Source: Flavobacteriaceae bacterium (GTDB taxonomy: Bacteria; Bacteroidota; Bacteroidia; Flavobacteriales; Flavobacteriaceae). Taken from it: a stretch of DNA of 64,000 bases. The stretch's first letter is position 1; each line of letters begins with the position of its first letter. The translations under genes were made by a program, and so were the position numbers. This document shows positions 37,573 through 45,717 of the stretch, one piece after another. Location of the stretch: assembly GCA_030835825.1 (NCBI GenBank), contig JAURRA010000016.1:62001-126000 (forward strand). The letters are read 5' to 3'. The notes under the pieces were generated by a model. That model was not told where the DNA came from. It was given only the letters and a program-made list of their open reading frames with translations, and searched no databases.

Positions 37573-39298
37573 TATTTGCTTTGGTGTTTGCGATATAGGA
37601 CTCAACCAACTGCTCGAGGATGGTCAAGCTAACTGTACCTTCCTTCAATATGGTGTGATGAAATTCTCGGATGTCGAATTGTTCTCCCAATGCCATTTCA
37701 GCCTTTTCTCTCAATCTTCGAATGGTCAATTCACCTATCTTGTAAGACAAGGCTTGACCAGGCCAAGAAATATATCGATCTATTTCAGTGTTCACCTCAT
37801 GAATTGACAAGGCCGTATTGTCTTTTAGGAAAGTTACCACTTGGTCTCGAGTCCAACCAAAAGCGTGAATTCCAGTATCGACGACCAATCTACAGGCACG
37901 CCACATTTCATAAGTCAATTTACCGAAAGTCTCATATGGCGTGGTATATATCTCCATTTCACTGCCCAAATATTCGGAGTACAAGCCCCATCCTTCTCCG
38001 TAGGCCGACAGATACAGATCCCTTCTAAACTGAGGTATTTGATTGCCTAGTTCGCTATTCCATGACATTTGCAAATGGTGACCGGGTACAGCCTCGTGGG
38101 CACTGAGGGACGGCAAAACATACAATGGCCTGCTGGCAAGGTTGTAGGTGTTTACCCAATATAAACCGGGACGAGTACTGCCAATACTCGTTGGGATATA
38201 CCTACCCCCCGTGTACTTTGGCGCAAGAGCATCAGGTACTGGCGCAACTCCATAAGGCATTCGCGGCAACACTTTGAATAGTTTGGGTAATTCGGCGTCA
38301 ATGCGCTTGCAAATATCCCTGGCTATGGCCAACAATTCATCTCCAGAAGACGCATAAAATTGAGGATCAGACCTCAAATACTCTAAGAATGAAGCGAAGT
38401 CTCCCTTGAAACCAAGTTGACTAATAATATCTAACATCTCCTGGTGGATTCTATCCACCTCATCTAACCCCATTTGATGAACTTCCGAAGGTGTCAGATC
38501 GAGTTTAGTATAATAGGCTACTCGATTCTGATAATACGCTGCACCATCAGGTATTTCAGATACGCCAATACTTTGGCGTGCAGCTGGAAAGTAAACATTT
38601 TCAAAGAACGATTTGATCCTTTTAAACTGTGGCACTAAAGTTTCGTCGATCAGCTTCTCGCCCAACTGCATGATCGAATCTTTTTGAGCAAGACTATAAT
38701 TCTCGGGCAAATTCAGAAACGGTCTGAAATAGAAATTATCCACGGCTCTTTCAGTAATGTGATCGTTATAAGACGATTCGTAGCCTTCAAAAATAACTCT
38801 TGGTTGAGTGATGCCACGGGCTATTCCCTGATTTAATAAGTCCAAATGTTGATCTACAAAAACAGGAAGCGCCCTGAGTTTATTCAAATAGTCCTCTAGC
38901 TGCTTCTTGTTGTCTAATGTCCGAACTTCATAGGCCAAATCGTTATGAAATCCCGCATCCGAAAGCAATGGATTCAGAAAAGCATTAAACTGAAAATAGT
39001 CAATTTGCTCTTGAAGCACGAATAACTGCAATTCAACTGAAATACGATCGGACTGCGAGAGCTTGTCCATATCCAATTTTTGAAGTGCCTCTATTTGAGT
39101 GTGAGCAAATTCAGCGTCTGACCTAAAACGATCCTCGGTAAAATATCCCAAGGGATATTGACTTTCATCATAGGACTTATAATTTTCAATGCGATCCAAA
39201 ATAATTTGCAGTTCTTCAGCACTGTTGTGGTCGGAACAGTTCAAAAGCCCAAAACAGGACATCATGACTAGGCCTTTAAGGAAAATAGACTGGTTCAT
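37565..39298 (-). CDS. DUF885 lipoprotein, putative metallopeptidase
   Basis: A 577-residue predicted lipoprotein (lipid Cys21 in LLNCSDHNS). DUF885 proteins carry a zinc-peptidase-like motif: SAHEAVPGHHLQMSWN has HExxxxHH spacing and AYGEGWGLYSEYLG supplies the conserved Glu region. Family members in this phylum are thought to be exported peptidases. Embedded between the semialdehyde dehydrogenase and the epimerase (8-base gap upstream, 8-base overlap downstream), it may release hydroxyproline from collagen-like or other peptides in the periplasm or on the surface. That link is inference from position. Confidence 0.82.
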   Translation of the reverse strand: MNQSIFLKGLVMMSCFGLLNCSDHNSAEELQIILDRIENYKSYDESQYPLGYFTEDRFRSDAEFAHTQIEALQKLDMDKLSQSDRISVELQLFVLQEQIDYFQFNAFLNPLLSDAGFHNDLAYEVRTLDNKKQLEDYLNKLRALPVFVDQHLDLLNQGIARGITQPRVIFEGYESSYNDHITERAVDNFYFRPFLNLPENYSLAQKDSIMQLGEKLIDETLVPQFKRIKSFFENVYFPAARQSIGVSEIPDGAAYYQNRVAYYTKLDLTPSEVHQMGLDEVDRIHQEMLDIISQLGFKGDFASFLEYLRSDPQFYASSGDELLAIARDICKRIDAELPKLFKVLPRMPYGVAPVPDALAPKYTGGRYIPTSIGSTRPGLYWVNTYNLASRPLYVLPSLSAHEAVPGHHLQMSWNSELGNQIPQFRRDLYLSAYGEGWGLYSEYLGSEMEIYTTPYETFGKLTYEMWRACRLVVDTGIHAFGWTRDQVVTFLKDNTALSIHEVNTEIDRYISWPGQALSYKIGELTIRRLREKAEMALGEQFDIREFHHTILKEGTVSLTILEQLVESYIANTKANNG

Positions 39299-39306
39299 AG
39301 ATTTGT

Positions 39307-40875
39307 TTATTTAATTCTCTGGATTAGGCATAAAGTGTTTTTAGATTGAAGTGCCTCTGGCAAAAGCGATTCCGGAAAATTTTGAAAAGACACCGGACGC
39401 ACCCATCTTAACAGCGCATCGTTCCCAACAGCAGTAAATCGAGAGTCCGTTGAGGCAGGGTAAGGTCCTCCGTGCTGCATTGAAGCACAAACCTCAACCC
39501 CAGTTGGAACTTGATTAAATATCACACGTCCAACCCTGTGCTGCAATTTGTCAACCAATGAAAATCTTTTACTCAACGAATCTTCAGTAGCCATTATCGA
39601 CCCCGTCAAATTGCCCCTCAAGCAGCCAATGGCGCAATCCAATTCCTCCCAATCCTTGCAGGAAACTAAAATGGCGAATGGGCCAAAAACTTCATTCTGA
39701 AAATCTGGATTATTGATAAAATCAACTCCTTTTACTGATGCCAATGTTTGCGCAACATGATTAGGTCTTTTGGCCTCCGAAATTGTGCACAGGCTCGTCA
39801 AGTCAGGATGCTGCGTTAGCTTACTTTTCATTTGATTATAAGCTTTTTTCAAACTGGGATGAATCATGCTCTGCGTGGCACGGTGATCCAGTGCAGAACC
39901 CAATTGCGTAAAGAATGATTTCCAGAGGTCGTCATCAATTCCAAAAATTAATCCGGGACTTGTGCAAAACTGGCCCGTTCCCAACATTATAGAATCCGAC
40001 AATTCTCCAACCAATTGGTCAAGGTCAAGTTCCAACTTTTCGGGGAAAATCACTACTGGGTTGACGCTCCCCATTTCAGCAAATACAGGAATAGGTTCAT
40101 CGCGCTGCGCTGCAAGGTCAAAAAGAGCTCTACCTCCCCGTTCACTGCCTGTAAATCCAATGGCTTTCACTTTTGGATGTTTAACCAGTTGTTGACCAAT
40201 ACTGTAATCCATACTGTTTAAATGAGCGAAAACGCCCTTGGGCATTTTTGTGTCTTGCATTGCCTTAATAATAGCCGAGGCAACTAGAAAACTGGTGCCG
40301 GCATGCATGGGATGAGACTTAACAATTACTGGACAGCCCACTGCCAAGGCAGAAGCTGTATCTCCTCCCGCTGTTGAATAGGCCAAAGGAAAATTGCTCG
40401 CACCAAAAACTACTACTGGACCAAGAGGCAACATCATCTTTCTGATATCCGATTTCGGCAAAGGTGACCGGTCTGGAATTGACAAATCTACACTTGGCAT
40501 TTGCCAAGCGCCACGCCGCGCCTCTGCTGCAAAAAGCCTTAACTGACCAAGAGTTCTTCCTCGCTCCCCTTTTGCCCGACCCGCTGGCAACCCCGTTTCA
40601 TCGCAATAGGTTTGAATCAAGTTGTCTCCTAGGGCTTCAATTTCAACTGCTATAGCCTCTAAAAATTCGGCCCGACGATCCCCAGAGAGGTTACTGAACT
40701 CATAAAACTGGTTCGCAGCAGCATCAACGGCTTGGTTGACCTCCTCTGGTGTTGCCTCATAATAATCTCCTGAAATAGGCCGATCAAGTATTGGATTAAA
40801 GGTGTTGAATGTGTTGTTGCCTGAATGCACTTCTTGCCCAAGAATCCAATTACCAAAATTGTTCTTATCTTTCAT
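39307..40875 (-). CDS. 2-oxoglutarate-semialdehyde-type dehydrogenase (NADP-type ALDH)
   Basis: Aldehyde dehydrogenase of 522 residues, the long form seen for 2,5-dioxopentanoate dehydrogenases. Signatures: FGASNFPLAYSTAGGDTASALA (cofactor fold), GFTGSERGGRAL, FAEMGSVNPV (general-base Glu) and the nucleophile Cys in GTGQFCTSPG. The GSERGG loop and FGASNFP region fit the alpha-ketoglutarate-semialdehyde group. In this operon it would oxidise the semialdehyde made by the DapA-like deaminase to 2-oxoglutarate. Its ATG overlaps the upstream stop by 4 bases. Confidence 0.9.
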   Translation of the reverse strand: MKDKNNFGNWILGQEVHSGNNTFNTFNPILDRPISGDYYEATPEEVNQAVDAAANQFYEFSNLSGDRRAEFLEAIAVEIEALGDNLIQTYCDETGLPAGRAKGERGRTLGQLRLFAAEARRGAWQMPSVDLSIPDRSPLPKSDIRKMMLPLGPVVVFGASNFPLAYSTAGGDTASALAVGCPVIVKSHPMHAGTSFLVASAIIKAMQDTKMPKGVFAHLNSMDYSIGQQLVKHPKVKAIGFTGSERGGRALFDLAAQRDEPIPVFAEMGSVNPVVIFPEKLELDLDQLVGELSDSIMLGTGQFCTSPGLIFGIDDDLWKSFFTQLGSALDHRATQSMIHPSLKKAYNQMKSKLTQHPDLTSLCTISEAKRPNHVAQTLASVKGVDFINNPDFQNEVFGPFAILVSCKDWEELDCAIGCLRGNLTGSIMATEDSLSKRFSLVDKLQHRVGRVIFNQVPTGVEVCASMQHGGPYPASTDSRFTAVGNDALLRWVRPVSFQNFPESLLPEALQSKNTLCLIQRIK

Positions 40876-41768
40876 AATTCTGGTCTGTTTAACAGGGCTT
40901 TACTTAAAATCGATTCGACCTGATGGCGTTCAGCACCTTCTAAGGGTAATCTCGGGAGCCTGACATACTCCGTTCCAATGCCAGTAGCCTGTGCCGCTAA
41001 TTTAATGTTTTGAACAAGTTTTGAATTGACATCTAATTCCAGTAGAGGCATAAACCAATCGTTTATAGCCCTAGCCTTATCATATTCTCCATTCTTTACC
41101 AAATTGTAGATGGCCACAGTTTCTTTTGGAAAAGCATCCACAAGACCCGCCACCCAACCATCGGCCCCTAGCATTAAAGATTCTAACGCGATGGTATCAA
41201 CGCCAGTCAGAATGGCCAATCGATTTCCAAAGGCATTGTGCAGTTTGGTAATATTCGAAGTCACTCTGGTCGATTCTTTAACCGCTTGAACGGTTTCACA
41301 TTGCAGTAATTTTTCAAACATGGGAAGGGTTACCTCGATTCCATAATCCACTGGATTGTTGTAAATCATAATGGGTAAATCACTGTGATGGGCAATGGCT
41401 CGAAAATAGCCAATAGTTTCCCGAGAGTCGGCTTTGTATCTCATTGGAGGCAGGACCATTAAGCCATCGGCTCCATCCCTCAATGCTTGTGTTACAGACT
41501 TTAATGCGTCAGCTGTCGAGGCTTCTGCTATGTTCATAATAACAGGAACTGATCCATTTGAGATGAGCTTAGCTTCCTGTATCAATTCAGATTTTTCTTC
41601 TAATCTCAAGGTACTAGCCTCCCCCAAAGTACCCCCTAAAACAAGTCCATGCACCCCGGCATCTAGTTGGGCTTTGGTGTTTTTTTCAAAGGTTAAATAA
41701 TCGATCGCATCGTTGGAATCGAAAGGTGTTAGCAAAGCTGGCATAACTCCCTGCCATGATAGTTTCAT
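40872..41768 (-). CDS. DapA-family deaminase of hydroxyproline degradation
   Basis: Class I aldolase-fold enzyme of 298 residues. Schiff-base lysine Lys164 in QAVKEST and Tyr136 in IMIYNNPVDYG are both in DapA positions; GGTLGEASTL replaces the DapA GTTGE loop. In known hydroxyproline clusters this family converts 1-pyrroline-4-hydroxy-2-carboxylate to 2,5-dioxopentanoate with loss of ammonia. True dihydrodipicolinate synthase is less likely given the neighbours. First gene of a five-gene operon with a promoter overlapping the end of era. Confidence 0.88.
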   Translation of the reverse strand: MKLSWQGVMPALLTPFDSNDAIDYLTFEKNTKAQLDAGVHGLVLGGTLGEASTLRLEEKSELIQEAKLISNGSVPVIMNIAEASTADALKSVTQALRDGADGLMVLPPMRYKADSRETIGYFRAIAHHSDLPIMIYNNPVDYGIEVTLPMFEKLLQCETVQAVKESTRVTSNITKLHNAFGNRLAILTGVDTIALESLMLGADGWVAGLVDAFPKETVAIYNLVKNGEYDKARAINDWFMPLLELDVNSKLVQNIKLAAQATGIGTEYVRLPRLPLEGAERHQVESILSKALLNRPEL

Positions 41769-41801
41769 TGAGTAGATATTAGATTATTTAGGCTAACTTA
41801 T

Positions 41802-41829
41802 GAAAAATAAACGAATTTTAGTTACTCAA
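41802..41829 (-). promoter_or_regulatory. Probable promoter of the hydroxyproline operon
   Basis: Minus strand: TTG (41827-41829), a 17-base spacer and TATTTTTC (41802-41809), one base off TAnnTTTG. It overlaps the last codons of era and leaves a leader of about 30 bases. The weaker box would fit an activated promoter, but no regulator gene is adjacent. Confidence 0.5.
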
Positions 41830-42704
41830 GATTGGTAGCCAAAACGCTTCAATTGATTGCTACTATTACGCCAATTTTTATTGACTTTAACATATAATTC
41901 GAGATGTATTTGCTTCCCGAAAAACTTTTCCAAACTTTGTCGCGCGCCAACACCCACGCGCTTCAACGCCACACCTTTATGACCAATGACAATGCCCTTT
42001 TGGGTTTCCCTCTCGACCATTATAACCGATCGAATACGAATAATATTTTCAGATTCGAAAAACTCTTCCGTATCTACCTCAACAGCGTATGGAATTTCTT
42101 TTTTGTAAAACTGCAAAATGCGTTCTCGTATGGCTTCATTGACAAAAAAACGTTCGGGCTTATCGGTCAATTGATCCTTTGGATAAAACGGCGGCGCTTC
42201 AGGTAAGAGCTCTACAATCCTGTTAAAAACAACATCAACTTGAAAATTTTCTAGGGCCGAAATCGGATAGACCTCAGCATTGGGCACCTTATGTTGCCAA
42301 TAACTCACTTGAGCTTCAAGTTGCTCTTGGTCAGTTGTATCAATTTTGTTAATCAAAAGCAATACTGGTATTTTAGTTGAGGTAATCCTATTGAAAAACG
42401 CTTCATCTTTGAGAGATGACTCCCCTACTTCAACCATATAGATCAAAATATCTGCATCATCAAGAGCTGTTTTGACAAAATCCATCATGGCAGACTGCAA
42501 CTCATAGGCTGGCTTTATAATACCAGGCGTATCTGATAGAACGACTTGAAAATCCTCACCATTGACAATGCCTAAAATTCTATGGCGTGTGGTTTGAGCT
42601 TTTGATGTAATGATTGATAATTTCTCTCCCACAAAAGCATTCATCAAAGTGGACTTACCAACGTTTGGATTACCAATAATATTTACAAAGCCTGACTTAT
42701 GCAT
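41826..42704 (-). CDS. era: GTPase Era
   Basis: 292-residue GTPase binding the 16S rRNA 3' end during 30S maturation. G1 [17 protein letters not shown]2 region TTRHRILGI, G3 DTPGI, G4 NKID, G5 SALENF. C-terminal KH domain with GHKGVALKRVGVGAR. Normal length. Own consensus promoter 18 bases upstream; not cotranscribed with the hydroxyproline genes. Confidence 0.96.
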   Translation of the reverse strand: MHKSGFVNIIGNPNVGKSTLMNAFVGEKLSIITSKAQTTRHRILGIVNGEDFQVVLSDTPGIIKPAYELQSAMMDFVKTALDDADILIYMVEVGESSLKDEAFFNRITSTKIPVLLLINKIDTTDQEQLEAQVSYWQHKVPNAEVYPISALENFQVDVVFNRIVELLPEAPPFYPKDQLTDKPERFFVNEAIRERILQFYKKEIPYAVEVDTEEFFESENIIRIRSVIMVERETQKGIVIGHKGVALKRVGVGARQSLEKFFGKQIHLELYVKVNKNWRNSSNQLKRFGYQS

Positions 42705-42721
42705 CTGAATACTTTAGATCA

Positions 42722-42749
42722 CAAAAATAGGTTTTATTTGGGTAGCAAA
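42722..42749 (-). promoter_or_regulatory. Promoter of era
   Basis: Minus strand TTTG (42746-42749), 16-base spacer and TATTTTTG (42722-42729), both perfect consensus; the box ends 18 bases before the era ATG. Confidence 0.75.
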
Positions 42750-42900
42750 GTGGTGGCTCATTTTTCAAATATTAGTAATGGCCTTAGAAGAATTTTCAAA
42801 TAGAGGGTATGACAAAAGTATGTATTGCATAATATTCCCTATTTTTAGAAATTTTAAACCCAAAACAACTGGACATTACCAGCAACAAATTCTTATTCTC

Positions 42901-43236
42901 ATGCAAGAAACATATTACGATCCAAAAGATTTAAAAAAATTCGGAAAGATATCAGAATGGAACGAAGCTCTTGGAGATAAATTTTTCGAGTATTACAAAA
43001 AAGTGTTCGAGGCTGGCGCCCTCAGTCCTCGAGAAAAATCTTTAATTGCTCTAGCCGTTGCGCACACCATTCAATGTCCCTATTGCATAGACGCCTATAC
43101 TGGTGATGGCCTTCAAAGAGGTATAACAAAAGAGGAAATGATGGAGGCTCTGCATGTTGCAGGAGCAATTAGAGGTGGTGCAACTATGGTTCACGGTGTA
43201 CAGATGATGAATAAGTACAATAAACTTTCAATGTAG
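42901..43236 (+). CDS. CMD/AhpD-like protein, arsenosugar-biosynthesis-associated peroxidase type
   Basis: 111 residues from ATG 42901 (MQETYYDPKDLKKFGKISEW). The frame is open back to 42778, but that extension has no family character and the chosen start matches the usual N-terminus. Carboxymuconolactone-decarboxylase fold with a redox CxxC: Cys59 and Cys62 in IQCPYCIDAYT. Members of this subgroup recur next to arsS and are named peroxidase-like; whether they act on arsenicals, peroxide or a thiol is unknown. First gene of a ten-gene block; arsS starts 3 bases downstream. No clear promoter box: TATTTTTA at 42840-42847 is one base off. Confidence 0.82.
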   Translation: MQETYYDPKDLKKFGKISEWNEALGDKFFEYYKKVFEAGALSPREKSLIALAVAHTIQCPYCIDAYTGDGLQRGITKEEMMEALHVAGAIRGGATMVHGVQMMNKYNKLSM

Positions 43237-43239
43237 CTT

Positions 43240-44295
43240 ATGGCCCTTTCCCAATCTCTTTTAAAACAGGGCAAAGCCCTCGCCGATGCGCAGAACCAAT
43301 TGACCTATCTTTCCAACGGCATTTTCAAGTCCGAACTTCCGAGTTTCCGGGATCGCATCAAGCAATGCGGTGTCAACCAATTGTATCCAAAAACGCTTGA
43401 AATTCTACAAGTTAATTTAGGGTATATGTGCAACCAAGTATGCGCTCATTGTCATGTTGATGCTGGACCAGACCGAAAAGAAATCATGACCAAGGAGACC
43501 ATGCAATCCTGCTTGAATGTAATCAGACAATCGGGAGCACATACCCTCGACCTCACGGGAGGGGCTCCAGAAATGAATCCAAATTTCCGATGGTTCGTAG
43601 AGGAAGCGTCTAAGGTTGGGATTCAGGACTTTATTGTTCGGTCAAACCTGACCATTTTAATGGCCAACAAATCATTCAATGATCTACCCGATTTTTTTAA
43701 AACGCATAATATTCATGTGGTTTCATCTATGCCTCATTGGACTAGAGGTAAAACTGATACTCAAAGAGGTGATGGCGTTTTCGACAAGTCGATCAAAGCC
43801 CTACAAATGTTAAATGACGTGGGTTATGGCATGCCCGAGAGCCCCTTGCGTCTAGACCTTGTGTACAACCCCTCTGGAGCTTTTTTGCCCGGAGATCAGA
43901 TGGCATTGGAACAAGATTTTAAGCAGGCTCTATTGACGGATTTTTCTGTTCAGTTTCACCATTTATTTGCCATCACGAACCTTCCAATAAGTCGTTTCCT
44001 AGATTATCTCATCGCTTCTGGCAATTATGAAGATTATATGTACAATCTCGTCGAGGCGTTTAATCCATCAGCCTTAGAAAATGTGATGTGCACAAATACC
44101 CTTTCGGTGGGCTGGGACGGCTATTTATACGACTGCGATTTCAATCAAATGCTACATCTCAAAATAGGTAGTTCGTCAAATCACATCAGTAATTTTAACC
44201 TCGAAGCATTGCAAAAAAGAGCTATTGCAGTCTCCCAGCATTGTTATGGCTGTGCCGCTGGGGCTGGAAGCAGTTGCCAAGGCTCTGTCACATAA
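43240..44295 (+). CDS. arsS: Arsenosugar biosynthesis radical SAM protein ArsS
   Basis: 351-residue radical SAM enzyme. The 4Fe-4S motif is CNQVCAHC (Cys64, Cys68, Cys71). LDLTGGAPEMNP is the glycine-rich SAM loop of this group, and the Cys-rich end HCYGCAAGAGSSCQG matches the C-terminal domain that distinguishes ArsS. Known ArsS enzymes attach the 5'-deoxyadenosyl group of SAM to dimethylarsenite, making the adenosylated precursor of arsenosugars. Some relatives use selenocysteine near the C-terminus; here there is no in-frame TGA, so it is an all-cysteine form. ArsM, the supplier of dimethylarsenite, is encoded three genes on. Confidence 0.88.
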   Translation: MALSQSLLKQGKALADAQNQLTYLSNGIFKSELPSFRDRIKQCGVNQLYPKTLEILQVNLGYMCNQVCAHCHVDAGPDRKEIMTKETMQSCLNVIRQSGAHTLDLTGGAPEMNPNFRWFVEEASKVGIQDFIVRSNLTILMANKSFNDLPDFFKTHNIHVVSSMPHWTRGKTDTQRGDGVFDKSIKALQMLNDVGYGMPESPLRLDLVYNPSGAFLPGDQMALEQDFKQALLTDFSVQFHHLFAITNLPISRFLDYLIASGNYEDYMYNLVEAFNPSALENVMCTNTLSVGWDGYLYDCDFNQMLHLKIGSSSNHISNFNLEALQKRAIAVSQHCYGCAAGAGSSCQGSVT

Positions 44296-44304
44296 TAATT
44301 ATAA

Positions 44305-44919
44305 ATGCATAATAACTTATTGATCTCTTTTGTGCGAAACCCTGAGCTGGGTAAGGTAAAAACAAGGTTGGCCAAAAAAATTGGAGCTGTTAATGCCCTT
44401 GAGGTATACAATGATTTGCTAGAGCACACCAAATCAACAATGTTAGCAACCAACTGTCAAAAAGCTGTGTTTTATTCTGAACACGTTGCGAAAAATGACA
44501 TGTGGTCTGGAGGTGAATTTTTGCGCTTTACCCAATGTGGAGGCCATCTCGGAGAACGAATGTCTCATGCATTTCAAACTGGTTTTAATTTAGGATTTGA
44601 TTCTGTTATTTTGATTGGAAGTGATTTGGCAACCATCAATAAAACACATATCGAACAAGCCTTGGATCGCTTGAAAAGGTGTCATGCAGTGCTTGGCCCT
44701 GCAGAGGATGGCGGCTACTATTTGATAGGTATGAATCGATTCCATCAAGAGTTCTTTTATAATAAAGCTTGGGGCACAGACACCGTATTAAACGATACCT
44801 TAAAGGATACCTCACATTTGAAAATTGACTTATTAGAGCCCTTGAATGATGTTGACACCTTCGAGGATTTACAAGGATTGAAGCAGTTTAAAACCTTATT
44901 TGATGAATACAAAAGATAA
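44305..44919 (+). CDS. DUF2064/TIGR04282-type arsenosugar-associated transferase
   Basis: 204-residue GT-A-like or nucleotidyltransferase-like protein. It begins LLISFVRNPELGKVKTRLAKKIG, the family hallmark (F-x-R-x-P-x-x-G-x-V-K-T-R-L), and contains LIGSDLATI and GPAEDGGYYLIGMN. The family co-occurs with arsS and is named arsenosugar biosynthesis glycosyltransferase, though the reaction is not proven; it could instead activate a sugar. Begins 9 bases after arsS and overlaps the phosphorylase gene by 17 bases, a strong sign of coupling. Confidence 0.85.
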   Translation: MHNNLLISFVRNPELGKVKTRLAKKIGAVNALEVYNDLLEHTKSTMLATNCQKAVFYSEHVAKNDMWSGGEFLRFTQCGGHLGERMSHAFQTGFNLGFDSVILIGSDLATINKTHIEQALDRLKRCHAVLGPAEDGGYYLIGMNRFHQEFFYNKAWGTDTVLNDTLKDTSHLKIDLLEPLNDVDTFEDLQGLKQFKTLFDEYKR

Positions 44920-45712
44920 AATTTTGGAGTCCGTTGCCTATCTAAAATCGAAAGGATTTGTCAATCCCGAGGTCGGTATTATTCTCGGCACAGGTCTCGG
45001 TCAATTGATTCAAGAAGTTGAAGTATTGGAAAAAGTACCTTACGAGTTCATTCCTCATTTTCCAGTGTCAGTTGTTGACTTTCATAAAGGCCAATTGATT
45101 ATGGCTAAAATCAATGACCGCATGGTAGTAATCATGCAAGGGCGATTTCATATGTATGAAGGGTACAAACCCGAAATCATTACTTATCCTGTGCGTGTAA
45201 TGCATGCCTTAGGGATACAATCGTTAATAGTGTCCAACGCTGCTGGAGCCATCAATCTCTCTTATAAAAAAGGGGAGCTGATGTTGTTCAATGATCATAT
45301 CAACCTGCTAGGTGGATCGCCTTTGGCATTTAACGGTGTGGAGCATCTTGGAAATAGGTTTGTCGATATGAGTGCGCCCTACGATGCCGAACTCAGTGAT
45401 CAAATCCGAAAATCGGCAGAGGCTCTAAATATCACATTACACACAGGCGTTTATGCCGCAGTACTAGGTCCCCAGCTAGAAACTCGCGCGGAATATCGCA
45501 TGTTGAAAGTTCTAGGTGCCGATGCCGTTGGAATGAGTACAGTGCCAGAAGTAATCGTAGCCAACCAATTGAAAATCCCTGTAATTGCGATCTCCATATT
45601 GACCGATGTATGCGACCCAGATCATCTCGAACCCATTGATATTCCGGACATAATGGCACAAGCAGCCAAAGCGGAACCCCATTTAATTTCACTTATTAAA
45701 TCCTTAATTTAA
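44903..45712 (+). CDS. Trimeric-type purine nucleoside phosphorylase in the arsenosugar operon
   Basis: 269 residues from ATG 44903. Phosphate and ribose site motifs: ILGTGLGQLI, VVDFHKGQL, MQGRFHMYEGY, NAAGAINLSY, VLGPQLETRAEYRML and GADAVGMSTVPEVIVA. At the purine-recognition position, where 6-oxopurine-specific PNPs have Asn, this protein has Asp (ISILTDVCDPDHL); methylthioadenosine phosphorylases, which bind adenine, also have Asp there. Together with the setting this suggests it removes adenine from the ArsS product to leave an arsenoribose 1-phosphate. Asp also occurs in some ordinary Bacteroidota PNPs, so salvage remains possible. Confidence 0.85.
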   Translation: MNTKDKILESVAYLKSKGFVNPEVGIILGTGLGQLIQEVEVLEKVPYEFIPHFPVSVVDFHKGQLIMAKINDRMVVIMQGRFHMYEGYKPEIITYPVRVMHALGIQSLIVSNAAGAINLSYKKGELMLFNDHINLLGGSPLAFNGVEHLGNRFVDMSAPYDAELSDQIRKSAEALNITLHTGVYAAVLGPQLETRAEYRMLKVLGADAVGMSTVPEVIVANQLKIPVIAISILTDVCDPDHLEPIDIPDIMAQAAKAEPHLISLIKSLI

Positions 45713-45717
45713 TTATT

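Noticed and set aside
42778-42900. N-terminal extension of the CMD-like protein
   Set aside because: The extra 41 residues lack family character, while ATG 42901 gives the normal start.
43240-44295. Possible selenocysteine codon in arsS
   Set aside because: There is no in-frame TGA; the frame ends in TAA after an all-cysteine C-terminus.
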